A stretch of 15,815 nucleotides of DNA, from NCBI GenBank assembly GCA_947629995.1, contig CANRFX010000020.1, positions 1 through 15,815 of the forward strand. The letters are read 5' to 3'. Below the pieces are notes generated by a model. The model was not told where the DNA came from. It was given only the letters and a program-made list of their open reading frames with translations, and did not search any database. Origin of the DNA: an uncultured Clostridia bacterium. GTDB taxonomy: Bacteria > Bacillota > Clostridia > TANB77 > CAG-508. Positions 1 to 7,844 of the stretch are shown in pieces. The position numbers and the translations under genes are program-made. Numbering within the stretch: position 1 is the stretch's first letter; every line of letters begins with the position of its first letter.

Positions 1-384
1 GGAAGACATATGTCTAGAATGGTACAAACTAAAGTAGTATCTAAAATGTCACCATGGTTTAGTAAAGTAGAATTAGGAGAAGAATTTACTATTCCAATTT
101 CTCATGGAGAAGGAAGATTTATAGTAAACGAAGAATTAGAAAAACAACTTATTGAAAATGGTCAAATTGCTACACAATATGTTGATTTTGAAGGAAATGC
201 AACTTATGATATTAGATATAATCCAAATGGTTCTATTGATAGTATAGAGGGAATTACAAGCCCAGATGGTAGAATTCTTGGAAAAATGGGACATTCAGAA
301 AGAAGTTATCGTGAAATTGTAAAAAATATTCCAGGAAGAAAAGATCAAAAAATCTTCGAAGCAGGAATTCAATACTTTAAATAA
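1..384 (+). CDS. purL: Phosphoribosylformylglycinamidine synthase, C-terminal end (partial)
   Basis: This is the 3' end of a large-type FGAM synthase, which makes formylglycinamidine ribonucleotide from FGAR, glutamine and ATP in purine synthesis. The frame is open from base 1 (it begins Gly-Arg-His), so the true start lies before the window; the ATG at 10 is internal. The 127 residues are the end of the glutamine amidotransferase domain. They show the ISHGEGRF segment, the SPDGR turn, and GHSER with the His (about residue 98 of the fragment) and Glu (about 100) of the Cys-His-Glu triad. The catalytic Cys lies upstream, outside the window. It is followed at 62 bases by purB on the same strand, so it probably heads or continues a purL-purB-purD operon. 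The identification rests on the motifs and context; the rest of the gene cannot be judged. Confidence 0.9.
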   Translation, partial: GRHMSRMVQTKVVSKMSPWFSKVELGEEFTIPISHGEGRFIVNEELEKQLIENGQIATQYVDFEGNATYDIRYNPNGSIDSIEGITSPDGRILGKMGHSERSYREIVKNIPGRKDQKIFEAGIQYFK

Positions 385-446
385 AATTATTAATCAATTA
401 TAAAAAATAATATTTTAAGCAAATTAAAGAAAGGATATTTAAAACC

Positions 447-1880
447 ATGGAAAACGATATATATATAACGCCACTTTCTGGAAGATATGCAAGCAAAGAA
501 ATGAATTACATATGGTCAAATGACAGCAAATACTCTACATGGAGAAAATTATGGGTAGCACTTGCAGAAACAGAAAAGGAACTAGGAATTGATATTACAG
601 AAGAACAAATAAAAGAAATGAAAGAAAATATAAACAACATTGATTATGACATAGTAAGCAAAAGAGAAAAAGAGTGTAGACATGATGTTATGGCACATGT
701 ATATGAATTTGGAACAAAATGTCCAAAAGCAAAACCGATAATTCATTTAGGAGCAACATCTTGTTATGTAACAGATAATACAGACGTTATATTAATGAGT
801 GAAGCCTTAAAACTAATAAAGCAAAAATTAATTTTAGTTATATCAAACCTTAAAAAATTTGCGATGGATTACAAAGATGTTGCTTGTTTAGGATATACTC
901 ATTTTCAGCCAGCTCAATTAACAACAGTAGGAAAAAGAGCAACTTTATGGATTCAAGATTTACTAGAAGATTTAGAAGAATTAGAATTTGTAGAAAGTCA
1001 TATGAAATTATTAGGTTGCAAGGGAACAACAGGAACACAAGAAAGTTTTATGAAATTATTTAAAGATGAAAGTAAAGTAAAACAAATTGATGAAAAAATT
1101 GCAGAAAAAATGGGATTTAAACAAGTATATAATGTATCAGGACAAACTTATACTAGAAAGTTAGATACAAGAGTATTACATATATTATCTCAAATTGCAC
1201 AAAGCTGTTCAAAATTTGCAAATGATATGAGATTATTACAACATGAAAAAGAATTAGAAGAACCATTTGAAAAAGGTCAAATTGGGTCATCAGCAATGGC
1301 ATATAAAAGAAATCCAATGAGAAGTGAAAGAATAAATTCACTATCAAGACATGTAATAGCACTAAGTATGGATCCAAGCATAACTGCTGCAACACAGTGG
1401 CTAGAAAGAACTCTAGATGATTCTGCAAATAAAAGAATTTGTGTGCCAGAAAGCTTTTTAGCAGTTGATGCTATTCTTATTTTATATGCTAACATTTCTC
1501 AAAATATTGTTGTATATGAAAATGTAATTAAAAAAAATATGATGCAAGAACTTAGCTTTATGGCAACAGAAGAAATATTAATGAATGCCGTATTAAAAGG
1601 TGGAGATAGACAAGAACTACATGAAAAGATAAGAGTTTATTCTATGGAAGCTGGAAAACAAGTGAAAGAATTTGGAAAACCAAATGATTTAGTAGACAGA
1701 ATTGCTAAAGACGAAACATTTGGACTTACCAAAGAAGAAATTATAAAAGCCTTAAATCCAAACAATTTATGTGGTAGAGCACCGGCTCAAGTAGTAGATT
1801 TTATAGAAAAAAGGGTAAATCCTATATTAGATAAATATGGTAATTTAATAAAAGATTTAGATGTAGAAGTAAATGTATAA
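447..1880 (+). CDS. purB: Adenylosuccinate lyase
   Basis: A cytosolic 477-residue lyase of the fumarase/aspartase superfamily. It removes fumarate from SAICAR (making AICAR) and from adenylosuccinate (making AMP). The superfamily signature is seen as SSAMAYKRNPM around residues 281-291, carrying the flexible catalytic-serine loop. Upstream HLGATSCYVTDNTD and GYTHFQPAQ match the conserved substrate-binding regions. Length is normal for the longer, eukaryote-like PurB form. The start ATG has an AAAGGA ribosome site about 12 bases upstream. It lies between purL and purD (18-base gap), consistent with one purine transcript. No in-frame CGG codon and no frame break are seen. Confidence 0.95.
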   Translation: MENDIYITPLSGRYASKEMNYIWSNDSKYSTWRKLWVALAETEKELGIDITEEQIKEMKENINNIDYDIVSKREKECRHDVMAHVYEFGTKCPKAKPIIHLGATSCYVTDNTDVILMSEALKLIKQKLILVISNLKKFAMDYKDVACLGYTHFQPAQLTTVGKRATLWIQDLLEDLEELEFVESHMKLLGCKGTTGTQESFMKLFKDESKVKQIDEKIAEKMGFKQVYNVSGQTYTRKLDTRVLHILSQIAQSCSKFANDMRLLQHEKELEEPFEKGQIGSSAMAYKRNPMRSERINSLSRHVIALSMDPSITAATQWLERTLDDSANKRICVPESFLAVDAILILYANISQNIVVYENVIKKNMMQELSFMATEEILMNAVLKGGDRQELHEKIRVYSMEAGKQVKEFGKPNDLVDRIAKDETFGLTKEEIIKALNPNNLCGRAPAQVVDFIEKRVNPILDKYGNLIKDLDVEVNV

Positions 1881-1898
1881 AAGAAAGGAAACAAAACT

Positions 1899-3194
1899 AT
1901 GAAATGTTTATTATTAGGACATGGTGGAAGAGAAGCGGTTTTAGCAGAACAAATTAGTAAAGACTATAGCCTATATGCAATATTACCATATAAAAATCCA
2001 TCAATTATAGAAGCAGTAAAAAAATCAAATGGAAAATATATTATAGGTGATGCATTTGACAAAGAATTAGTTAAAAAATTTATACAAGAAGAAAAAATAG
2101 AAGCATGTGTTGTAAGTCAGGATAATTTACTACAAGAAGGACTAATAGATTTAGCAAAAGATTTAGGATTAAAAACTTTTGGACCAACTTCAAAAGGAGC
2201 AAAGCTAGAATGGAGTAAAACTTATGCACTAGAAGTTGTAGAGAAATTAGCACCTGAAATGATTATTAAAAATGAATGTATAACAAATTTAGAAAAATTA
2301 GAAAAAGTAATGGAAAATTATCAAGATGACAGTTTTGTTGTAAAACCAGAAGGCTTAACTGGAGGAAAAGGAGTAAAAGTAGGAGGAATCCACTTTAAAG
2401 GAAAACAAGAGGGATATGAATATGCTAAAAGTTGTTTAGAATCAGACGGAAGAGTAATTGTACAAGATAAAATAGAAGGTAGAGAATTTACTGTAATGGC
2501 ATTAACAGATGGAAAAAACATTGTAGTAACACCAACTACATTTGACTATCCATATAGATTTGACAAAGACAAAGGACCAGGAACAGGTGGAATGGGATGC
2601 CTTAGTTTTGAAAATGGATTATTGCCATTTTTAAATCAAGAAGATATTGATAAATGTAGTAAATTAATAAAAGATGCTATTCAATATGTAAATAAAGATA
2701 ATTTAGAATTTACAGGTGTAATATATGGTGGATTTTTTAAATGCAAACAAGGAATAAAATTTATTGAATTTAATGCTAGGTTTGGTGATCCAGAAGCAAT
2801 TAATGTTTTAAATTCATTAGAAACACCATTTACTCAAATAATGGAACATATATGGGAGCAAAATTTAAATACACAAAATTGCAAATTTAAAAACCATTAT
2901 ACCTTCACAGTATATGTAGTAAGCCCAGAATATGCAATAAAAAAAGCAGAACCTTGCGAATTTTCTTTAAACGTAGAAGATATTACCAAAAATGGAAGCA
3001 AAATTTATTTTGCAAGTACAAAATTATTAGAAAATGGAAACTTTATGTCAGTTGGAGTTTCAAGATTATTTGCTATATTTGGGACAGGTACAACATTAGA
3101 GATGGCAAAACAAAAAGTATATACTGCCATGAAAAATAATATAGATACGAAGTTAGATTATAGAAAAGATATTGGGGAAATTTACGAGCATTAA
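1899..3194 (+). CDS. purD: Phosphoribosylamine-glycine ligase (GAR synthetase)
   Basis: An ATP-grasp enzyme of 431 residues that joins glycine to 5-phosphoribosylamine, the second step of purine synthesis. The N-terminal GHGGREA nucleotide-fold loop is at about residues 7-13, and GPTSKGAKLEWSK marks the start of the ATP-grasp part. VVKPEGLTGGKGVKV is the ATP-binding segment, GPGTGGMG is a conserved glycine loop, and EFNARFGDPEA carries the metal- and substrate-binding Glu/Asn. Length is close to the family norm. A GAAAGGA site lies before the ATG. It is the last gene of the + strand purL-purB-purD group and converges on purN. CGG trinucleotides inside it occur only out of frame (for example GAC-GGA), where they are read normally. 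Confidence 0.95.
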   Translation: MKCLLLGHGGREAVLAEQISKDYSLYAILPYKNPSIIEAVKKSNGKYIIGDAFDKELVKKFIQEEKIEACVVSQDNLLQEGLIDLAKDLGLKTFGPTSKGAKLEWSKTYALEVVEKLAPEMIIKNECITNLEKLEKVMENYQDDSFVVKPEGLTGGKGVKVGGIHFKGKQEGYEYAKSCLESDGRVIVQDKIEGREFTVMALTDGKNIVVTPTTFDYPYRFDKDKGPGTGGMGCLSFENGLLPFLNQEDIDKCSKLIKDAIQYVNKDNLEFTGVIYGGFFKCKQGIKFIEFNARFGDPEAINVLNSLETPFTQIMEHIWEQNLNTQNCKFKNHYTFTVYVVSPEYAIKKAEPCEFSLNVEDITKNGSKIYFASTKLLENGNFMSVGVSRLFAIFGTGTTLEMAKQKVYTAMKNNIDTKLDYRKDIGEIYEH

Positions 3195-3239
3195 AATAAC
3201 TTTAAAGGGATTTTAATAAATATTACCAAAACCCCTAGT

Positions 3240-3820
3240 TTAATTTTTTGTGTTATTTTGTGTAAAATCTTTTAGAACCTTAATTAATTGTATTTTTTCA
3301 GCTGCTTGCACTTTATCTGATAAAGTTTTTGCAGTATCTGAGGGAAGGACTTCTACTTTAGTTTGGCTAATAATAGTTCCTTTATCATATTCATTATTTA
3401 CAAAATGTACAGTTGCACCACTATAAGTTTCTTTTGCATTAATAACAGCTTCATGTACATGCATACCATGCATTCCTTTGCCACCGAAATTTTGGAAGTA
3501 AAGAAGGATGAGTATTGATAATAGTATAATTTTCAATTAATTTTTGACCAATCATTTTTAAATATCCGGGCAAGAACGATTAGGTTTATAGAATATTTAG
3601 ATAAAACATCTAATAATTCTAAATCTCTTTTTGTAAAGTCTTTATTCTGGATAATATAAGTTGGAATATTTGCAAGTTTTGCACGCTCTAATGCATAGCT
3701 ATTTTTGTTGTCAGAAACAACTAAATCAATTTGAGCAGATAATTCTTTACAATTTATACTATCAATAATGGCTTGCAAAGTAGATCCATTACCAGATGCA
3801 AAAACGACTAAATGATACAT
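3240..3820 (-). CDS. purN: GAR formyltransferase requiring two +1 frameshifts
   Basis: PurN transfers a formyl group from 10-formyl-THF to GAR. The start is the ATG at 3820, behind a GGAGG site (3829-3833). The gene reads 84 residues (VVFASGNGSTLQAI, ending VLA), then meets an in-frame CGG at 3566-3568. Skipping that C gives 27 residues (GYLKMIGQK, then NTHPSLLPKF). A second in-frame CGG at 3484-3486 needs another skip, giving the last 81 residues (GGKGMHGMHVHEAV, SGATVHFV, NEYDKGTI). The sum is 192 residues, a normal PurN length with no gaps. The expected catalytic Asn (102) and His (104) are in the middle segment and the Asp (145) in the last, so activity needs both shifts. A double pseudogene is the alternative, but no other damage is visible. 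It diverges from purF and converges with purD. Confidence 0.88.
3483..3486 (-). other. purN: +1 frameshift site CGGT (purN site 2)
   Basis: Read on the minus strand, codon TTT is followed by CGG and T. This CGG is in phase only after the first purN shift. Ignoring its C (position 3486) makes TTT-GGT-GGC, giving KF-GG-KGMHG, the continuation expected for a clostridial PurN. Without the shift the frame reads RWQRNAWYACT and soon stops. Confidence 0.8.
3565..3568 (-). other. purN: +1 frameshift site CGGA (purN site 1)
   Basis: Minus strand GCC-CGG-A. Skipping the C at 3568 changes the reading from VLA-RIFKNDW (then a stop) to VLA-GYLKMIGQK, where LAG(F/Y) is the conserved PurN segment before the catalytic N-x-HPSLLP loop. 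The zero-frame stop follows 11 codons later. Confidence 0.82.
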
Positions 3821-3840
3821 AAAAATAACCTCCAAAAATT

Positions 3841-3846
3841 ATTATA
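3841..3846 (-). promoter_or_regulatory. Possible -10 box for purN
   Basis: A perfect TATAAT on the minus strand lies about 20 bases before the purN ATG. No good -35 hexamer is seen at 16-18 bases, only a T-run, and the implied start site falls right beside the ribosome site. The AT-rich composition makes chance occurrence likely, so this is weak. Confidence 0.25.
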
Positions 3847-3907
3847 AATGTAGTTTAACACGAAAAAAAAGTAAAGTCAATGAACAAAATAGAAGGGATT
3901 GTATAAA

Positions 3908-5332
3908 ATGTTTAACAAATTAAAAGAAGAATGTGGAGTATATGGAATTTATGCAAAAGAAGAAAAAGAAGAATTAATTGGACAAGTTTGTATTGGATTA
4001 TCTGCATTACAACATAGAGGGGAAGAAAGTTGTGGAGTTGCAATTAATTCAAATGGAATAATTCATTTTCATAAAGATGTTGGATTAGTTTCAGAAGTTT
4101 TTACAAAAGAAGTACAAAATACTATGCCAGAAGGAAAAATGGCTATAGGGCATGTTCGTTATTCAACAACAGGAGAAAGTAAAAAAGAAAATGCACAACC
4201 AATGGTAGTAAAACATAAAAAGGGAAATTTAGCAATAGTACATAATGGAAATTTAACAAATGCAGTAGAATTAAAAAGAAAACTAGAAGATGAAGGAGCA
4301 ATATTTACAACTACAAGTGATACAGAAATTATATGTCATATTATTGTAAGAGAAAGATTAAAAACTGATTCTATTGAGCAGGCAATAAAAAATACTATGA
4401 AAATTATTAAAGGTGCATATTCACTTTTAATACTATCACCTCAAAAATTAATTGCAGTACGAGATCCACAAGGCTTTAGACCACTTTGTATGGGGCATAG
4501 CAATAATGGTGATATAATATTTGCATCAGAAAGTTGTGCATTAGATATAACAGGTGCAAAATTTGACCGTGATATTGAACCAGGAGAAGTTGTAGTTGTA
4601 ACTAATAACAAAGTTATAAGTGAAAAATTCTTACCAAATGAGAAAAAAGGTTTATGTGTATTTGAATATATTTATTTTGCTAGACCAGATTCTACAGTTG
4701 ATGGGATAAATGTACATATATTTAGAGAAAATGCAGGAAGGTGCTTAGCAAGACAGATGCCGGTTGATGCAGATATTGTAGCAGGTGTTCCGGATTCTGG
4801 AATTGATGCAGCACTTGGCTATTCAAAAGAATCTAAAATCCCATATGATATTGTATTTATAAAAAATAAATATGTAGGAAGAACTTTTATACAAAATACA
4901 CAAAATAAAAGGAAAAAGTTAATAAATCTTAAATTAAATCCGTTACACCATACTGTAAACGGAAAGAAGATTGTATTAGTAGATGACTCAATTGTAAGGG
5001 GAAATACCCTAACAAGAATTATTAAAACTTTAAAAGATGCTGGAGCAAAAGAAGTTCATATTAGAATAGCATCACCTCCATTTGTAGATATTTGTTATTT
5101 TGGAACAGATATTGATAAAAGAGAAAAATTAATTGCAAATGGAAAGACTAAAGAAGAAATAAGACAGGAAATAGGCGCAGATACCTTGGAGTATTTGAGC
5201 TTAGAAAGCTTAAAAGAAATTACAAAAGACTGTAAAATAAATAATTTTTGCAATGGATGTTTTACACATAAATATCCAATTAAAGTACCAAAAGAAATTG
5301 ACAAAGATAGTTTTGAAGAAATAAAAACATAA
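3908..5332 (+). CDS. purF: Amidophosphoribosyltransferase
   Basis: The first committed enzyme of purine synthesis: glutamine plus PRPP gives phosphoribosylamine. I chose the ATG at 3908 (474 residues) over an in-frame TTG at 3899 because AGAAGGGA lies about 9 bases before it. The N-terminal EECGVYGI places the nucleophile at Cys9 behind a short propeptide, as in Bacillus-type PurF, which is cut to expose the Cys. RPLCMG and GHVRYSTTG fit the Ntn glutaminase domain. IVLVDDSIVRGNT (Asp359-Asp360) is the PRPP-binding motif. Cysteines in GLCVFEY, VDICYFG and FCNGCFTH fit the iron-sulfur ligands of the Bacillus-type enzyme. It is divergent from purN and convergent with purC. CGT and CGA arginines are used; no in-frame CGG. 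Confidence 0.95.
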   Translation: MFNKLKEECGVYGIYAKEEKEELIGQVCIGLSALQHRGEESCGVAINSNGIIHFHKDVGLVSEVFTKEVQNTMPEGKMAIGHVRYSTTGESKKENAQPMVVKHKKGNLAIVHNGNLTNAVELKRKLEDEGAIFTTTSDTEIICHIIVRERLKTDSIEQAIKNTMKIIKGAYSLLILSPQKLIAVRDPQGFRPLCMGHSNNGDIIFASESCALDITGAKFDRDIEPGEVVVVTNNKVISEKFLPNEKKGLCVFEYIYFARPDSTVDGINVHIFRENAGRCLARQMPVDADIVAGVPDSGIDAALGYSKESKIPYDIVFIKNKYVGRTFIQNTQNKRKKLINLKLNPLHHTVNGKKIVLVDDSIVRGNTLTRIIKTLKDAGAKEVHIRIASPPFVDICYFGTDIDKREKLIANGKTKEEIRQEIGADTLEYLSLESLKEITKDCKINNFCNGCFTHKYPIKVPKEIDKDSFEEIKT

Positions 5333-5363
5333 AAAAAAAAACTGCATATTTGCAGTTTTTTTT
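5333..5363. terminator. Bidirectional rho-independent terminator between purF and purC
   Basis: An A-run plus ACTGCA, a TATT loop, then TGCAGT plus a T-run form a symmetric stem flanked by A8 on one side and T8 on the other. It lies exactly between the convergent purF and purC stops and can end transcription from both sides. Confidence 0.9.
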
Positions 5364-6216
5364 AAGATACAAAATCTTTACCTGTAATTAATTTGTAAGC
5401 TTCTTTATATTTATTAGAAGTTGTTTTAATAACATCTTCTGGAATAGGATTACCAGACTCTGGGTCATATCCAGTAGACTTTATCCAATCACGCATATAT
5501 TGTTTATCAAAACTTTTTTGGCTTCTACCAACTTCATAATCATCTGCTGGCCAAAATCTACTAGAATCAGGTGTTAAAACTTCATCTGCAAGGACTAAAT
5601 TTCCATTTTCGTCTATACCAAATTCAAATTTTGTATCAGCTATAATTACACCTCTTGTTCTTGCATAATCAGCACACTTTTCATAAATTTCTATTGTTTT
5701 TGCCCTCAAAGCTTCAGCTAAATCTTTACCAATTAAATTACATACTTCTTCAAAAGAAATGTTTTCATCATGTCCTTCAGAAGCTTTAGTTGTTGGTGTA
5801 AAGATTGGATTAGGCAATTTTTGAGATTCTTGTAAACCTTCTGGAAGATTAATTCCACAAATACTACCAGTTTGTTTATAACTTTTCCAACCAGAGCCTG
5901 TAATATACCCTCTTACAATACATTCAACAGGAAGCATTTTTAATTTTTTTACTAACATGCTTCTTCCTTCGAATTCTGGAGTTTGAAAATCTAAAGGAAA
6001 ATCTTTTGAATCTATAGAAATTATATGATTTGGAATAATATCTTTTACAAAATCAAACCAAAATGCTGATATTTGATTTAAAATTTTTCCCTTATCTGGT
6101 ACAAGACTTGGCAAAATATAATCAAAAGCAGAAATTCTGTCAGAAACTACAAGCAAAAGCTTATCTTTATCAACTTCATAAATTTCACGAACTTTACCAC
6201 TACTTAATTTTTTCAT
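5362..6216 (-). CDS. purC: SAICAR synthetase
   Basis: Phosphoribosylaminoimidazole-succinocarboxamide synthase joins aspartate to CAIR using ATP. The 284 residues carry GKVREIYEV near the N terminus, SDRISAFDYILP, the IIADTKFEFG segment and LADEVLTPDSSRFWP, all typical of SAICAR synthetases. It is longer than the roughly 240-residue Bacillus type and nearer the yeast-like length. The start ATG has an AAGGTGG site. It follows purE by 24 bases on the same strand, the last gene of a kinase-purE-purC transcript. Its product's substrate comes from purE next door. No frame break and no in-frame CGG. Confidence 0.95.
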   Translation of the reverse strand: MKKLSSGKVREIYEVDKDKLLLVVSDRISAFDYILPSLVPDKGKILNQISAFWFDFVKDIIPNHIISIDSKDFPLDFQTPEFEGRSMLVKKLKMLPVECIVRGYITGSGWKSYKQTGSICGINLPEGLQESQKLPNPIFTPTTKASEGHDENISFEEVCNLIGKDLAEALRAKTIEIYEKCADYARTRGVIIADTKFEFGIDENGNLVLADEVLTPDSSRFWPADDYEVGRSQKSFDKQYMRDWIKSTGYDPESGNPIPEDVIKTTSNKYKEAYKLITGKDFVS

Positions 6217-6240
6217 TTTAAAACCACCTTTTTAATTAAA

Positions 6241-6769
6241 TTATTTCATATTAGCTAAATATTCATCTAATCCTAATTGTTGTAAACTTTCATCTTTTTT
6301 TGAAACAGCATCTTTCAAAGAATTTTTGAATTCAGCTAGTTTATTTTTTATTTCTTCGTTTCCAACTGCCAAAATAGAAGTAGCAAGTATGGCTGCATTT
6401 TTTGCACCATTAATTGCAACAGTTGCAACTGGTATGCCAGAAGGCATTTGAACGATAGAATATAAAGAATCAACTCCGATTTAAAGTTTTGGTATGGATT
6501 GGCACACCAATAACTGGAACAGTTGGTAACATTGCAGCAAAAACACCAGGAAGGTGAGCAGCACCACCAGCACCAGCAATAACTACTTTTACATTGTTTT
6601 CTTTTAAAGTTTGTGCATATTCAGTTGCTTTTTCTGGTGTACGATGAACTGAAAGAATTTTTATTTCATAAGAAATTCCTAAATTGTCTAAAAATTTAGC
6701 ACAATCCTTCATAATAGGTAAATCAGAATCACTTCCCATAATAATAGAAACATCAATTGCTTTACTCAT
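6241..6769 (-). CDS. purE: N5-CAIR mutase requiring one +1 frameshift
   Basis: PurE makes CAIR, the substrate of PurC. The start ATG at 6769 has a GGAGG site. The first 97 residues show MGSDSDLP, SVHRTP, the AGAGGAAHLPGV loop and VPIHTKTLN, and then an in-frame CGG at 6476-6478; in zero frame a stop comes two codons later. Skipping the C gives GVDSLYSIVQMPSGIPV and continues to a stop at 6241, for about 175 residues in all, a normal class I length. The LNG/LSGVDSLxSIVQMPxGIPV segment is highly conserved in PurE, so the expected sequence is unambiguous. The second piece taken alone (from an internal ATG at 6447) has no good ribosome site. No purK is present in the window. An ordinary frameshift mutation is the alternative. 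Confidence 0.9.
6475..6478 (-). other. purE: +1 frameshift site CGGA (purE)
   Basis: Minus strand AAT-CGG-A-GTT. Omitting the C at 6478 yields LN-GVDSL, the invariant-looking PurE glycine; zero frame gives LN-RS-stop. Preceding codon AAT, following shifted codon GTT. Confidence 0.85.
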
Positions 6770-6787
6770 AAAAATATTCCTCCTTTT

Positions 6788-7700
6788 TTATTTTTTTATC
6801 ATACGACTTCCAAGTTGTGAAATAACATCTCTTGATGCTTTATTTGCAAGATTGAAAGTTTCGTTAACAAAATTTGTATTAATAGTTTTACAGTAAGCAT
6901 ATTGCCTAATTACTGTAGAGAAAAAAGCATCTCCGAGCACCAGATGAATCAACAATTTTTACAATTATTTCTGGCGATTTATCAATAACAGTAATATTAC
7001 CTGCTTCTTTAAAAATAAATTTAGCACCTTTTTTTCCTTTGGTTAAAACAAGTAAATCAAAATCAAATAATTTAAAAAATTCTAATTCATCTTTTACTTG
7101 GAAACGTTCAAACAATAAATCTGTTACATTGTCATTTATTTGTACTAAATTTGCCATTTTAAAAAATAAAGATAAATATTGTCGTGTAAAATGCTCAAAA
7201 AAACGAATATGTCCTACATCTAAGCATATTTTACAATCTGATTTTATGCCTTGAATAAACTTTAAATTAACAGGTAGAAATTTATCTAAAATAACATATA
7301 ATTCTTTTGATTCTAATTCTTTTGGTAATTCAGTAGGAAGTGATTCAGAAAAATTCATTGTATATTTATTTGTAATTGGTGAGTACCAAGAATGTAAAAT
7401 AGAATTATCTCCTAACTTACGATTTGGTATAATAATATTCATAATATTTGTAGATTTATTTTCTGTAATAATATAATCAGTATTAATGTTAGCATTTGCT
7501 AAAGATTGTAAAGCAATATTTCCTTCTTCATCATTTCCTTTTGAACCTATTGCGTAGCAAGCTTCTCCCATAGCAGCTAGATTATATAAATCATTCCAAT
7601 TACAACCGCCACCATCTTGTTTCAATAAATTTAAATCATCATCATAAATTTTATCCAAAATTAAATCTCCGTGAGAAATAAATACTTTTTCTTTTTCCAT
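6788..7700 (-). CDS. PfkB-family carbohydrate/nucleoside kinase requiring one +1 frameshift
   Basis: A ribokinase-like (PfkB) ATP-dependent kinase; the substrate is unknown, and a nucleoside or ribose is plausible from the purine context. Start is the ATG at 7700 behind GGAGG, preferred to an in-frame TTG at 7712. The first 255 residues include the GGGCNWN and IGSKGNDEEG segments of the substrate lobe and LVLTKGKKGAKF. They end VDSSGA at an in-frame CGG (6933-6935). Skipping the C gives GDAFFSTVIRQ and 41... further residues to a stop at 6788: 48 residues after the shift, about 303 in total, a normal family length. Asp257 of the resulting GAGD motif is the family's catalytic base and is encoded immediately after the shift, so an unshifted product would be dead. 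It is the first gene of the kinase-purE-purC transcript, 18 bases before purE. Confidence 0.85.
6932..6935 (-). other. +1 frameshift site CGGA (PfkB kinase)
   Basis: Minus strand GCT-CGG-A-GAT. Omitting the C at 6935 converts SSGA-RRCFF into SSGA-GDAFF, the PfkB signature (D-T/S-x-G-A-G-D-A/x-F). This is the clearest single case, because both the Gly and the next Asp are family hallmarks. Confidence 0.9.
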
Positions 7701-7722
7701 ATGAACCTCCAAATTTAACTAC

Positions 7723-7751
7723 ATTATAATATACAAAAATAAAAGAATCAA
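7723..7751 (-). promoter_or_regulatory. Sigma-A-like promoter of the kinase-purE-purC operon
   Basis: On the minus strand TTGATT (7746-7751) and a perfect TATAAT (7723-7728) are separated by exactly 17 bases, about 23 bases before the kinase ATG. The good hexamers, spacing and position support a real promoter, although TATAAT-like words are common in such AT-rich DNA. Confidence 0.65.
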
Positions 7752-7780
7752 TCATTTTGTCGAAATTTTAAACATTAATG

Positions 7781-7809
7781 TTTACAAATTTATGTAAATA
7801 TGATAAAAT
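7781..7809 (+). promoter_or_regulatory. Sigma-A-like promoter of the HD-domain gene
   Basis: TTTACA (7781-7786), a 17-base spacer and TAAAAT (7804-7809) lie about 35 bases before the ATG at 7845. Together with the minus-strand promoter at 7723-7751 they make a divergent promoter region of about 140 bases. Confidence 0.5.
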
Positions 7810-7844
7810 ACGTAATAAGTTAAATAAGCTTGGTAGGTGTAAGT

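Noticed and set aside
3195..3239. Terminator between purD and purN
   Set aside because: I could not find a stem with a T-tract; GGG and CCCC stretches are too far apart with no supporting pairing.
3899..3907. TTG start for purF (and TTG starts for purN at 3835, the kinase at 7712 and the HD gene at 7830)
   Set aside because: In purF, purN and the kinase an ATG a few codons downstream has the ribosome site at the right spacing, and in purN and the kinase the TTG overlaps or abuts that site. For the HD gene the ATG is preferred, less firmly.
3240..7700. purN, purE and the kinase as ordinary pseudogenes
   Set aside because: Each has a single type of lesion at the same codon, full family length once shifted, intact motifs, good ribosome sites and no other stops or deletions. 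Neighbouring pathway genes are intact.
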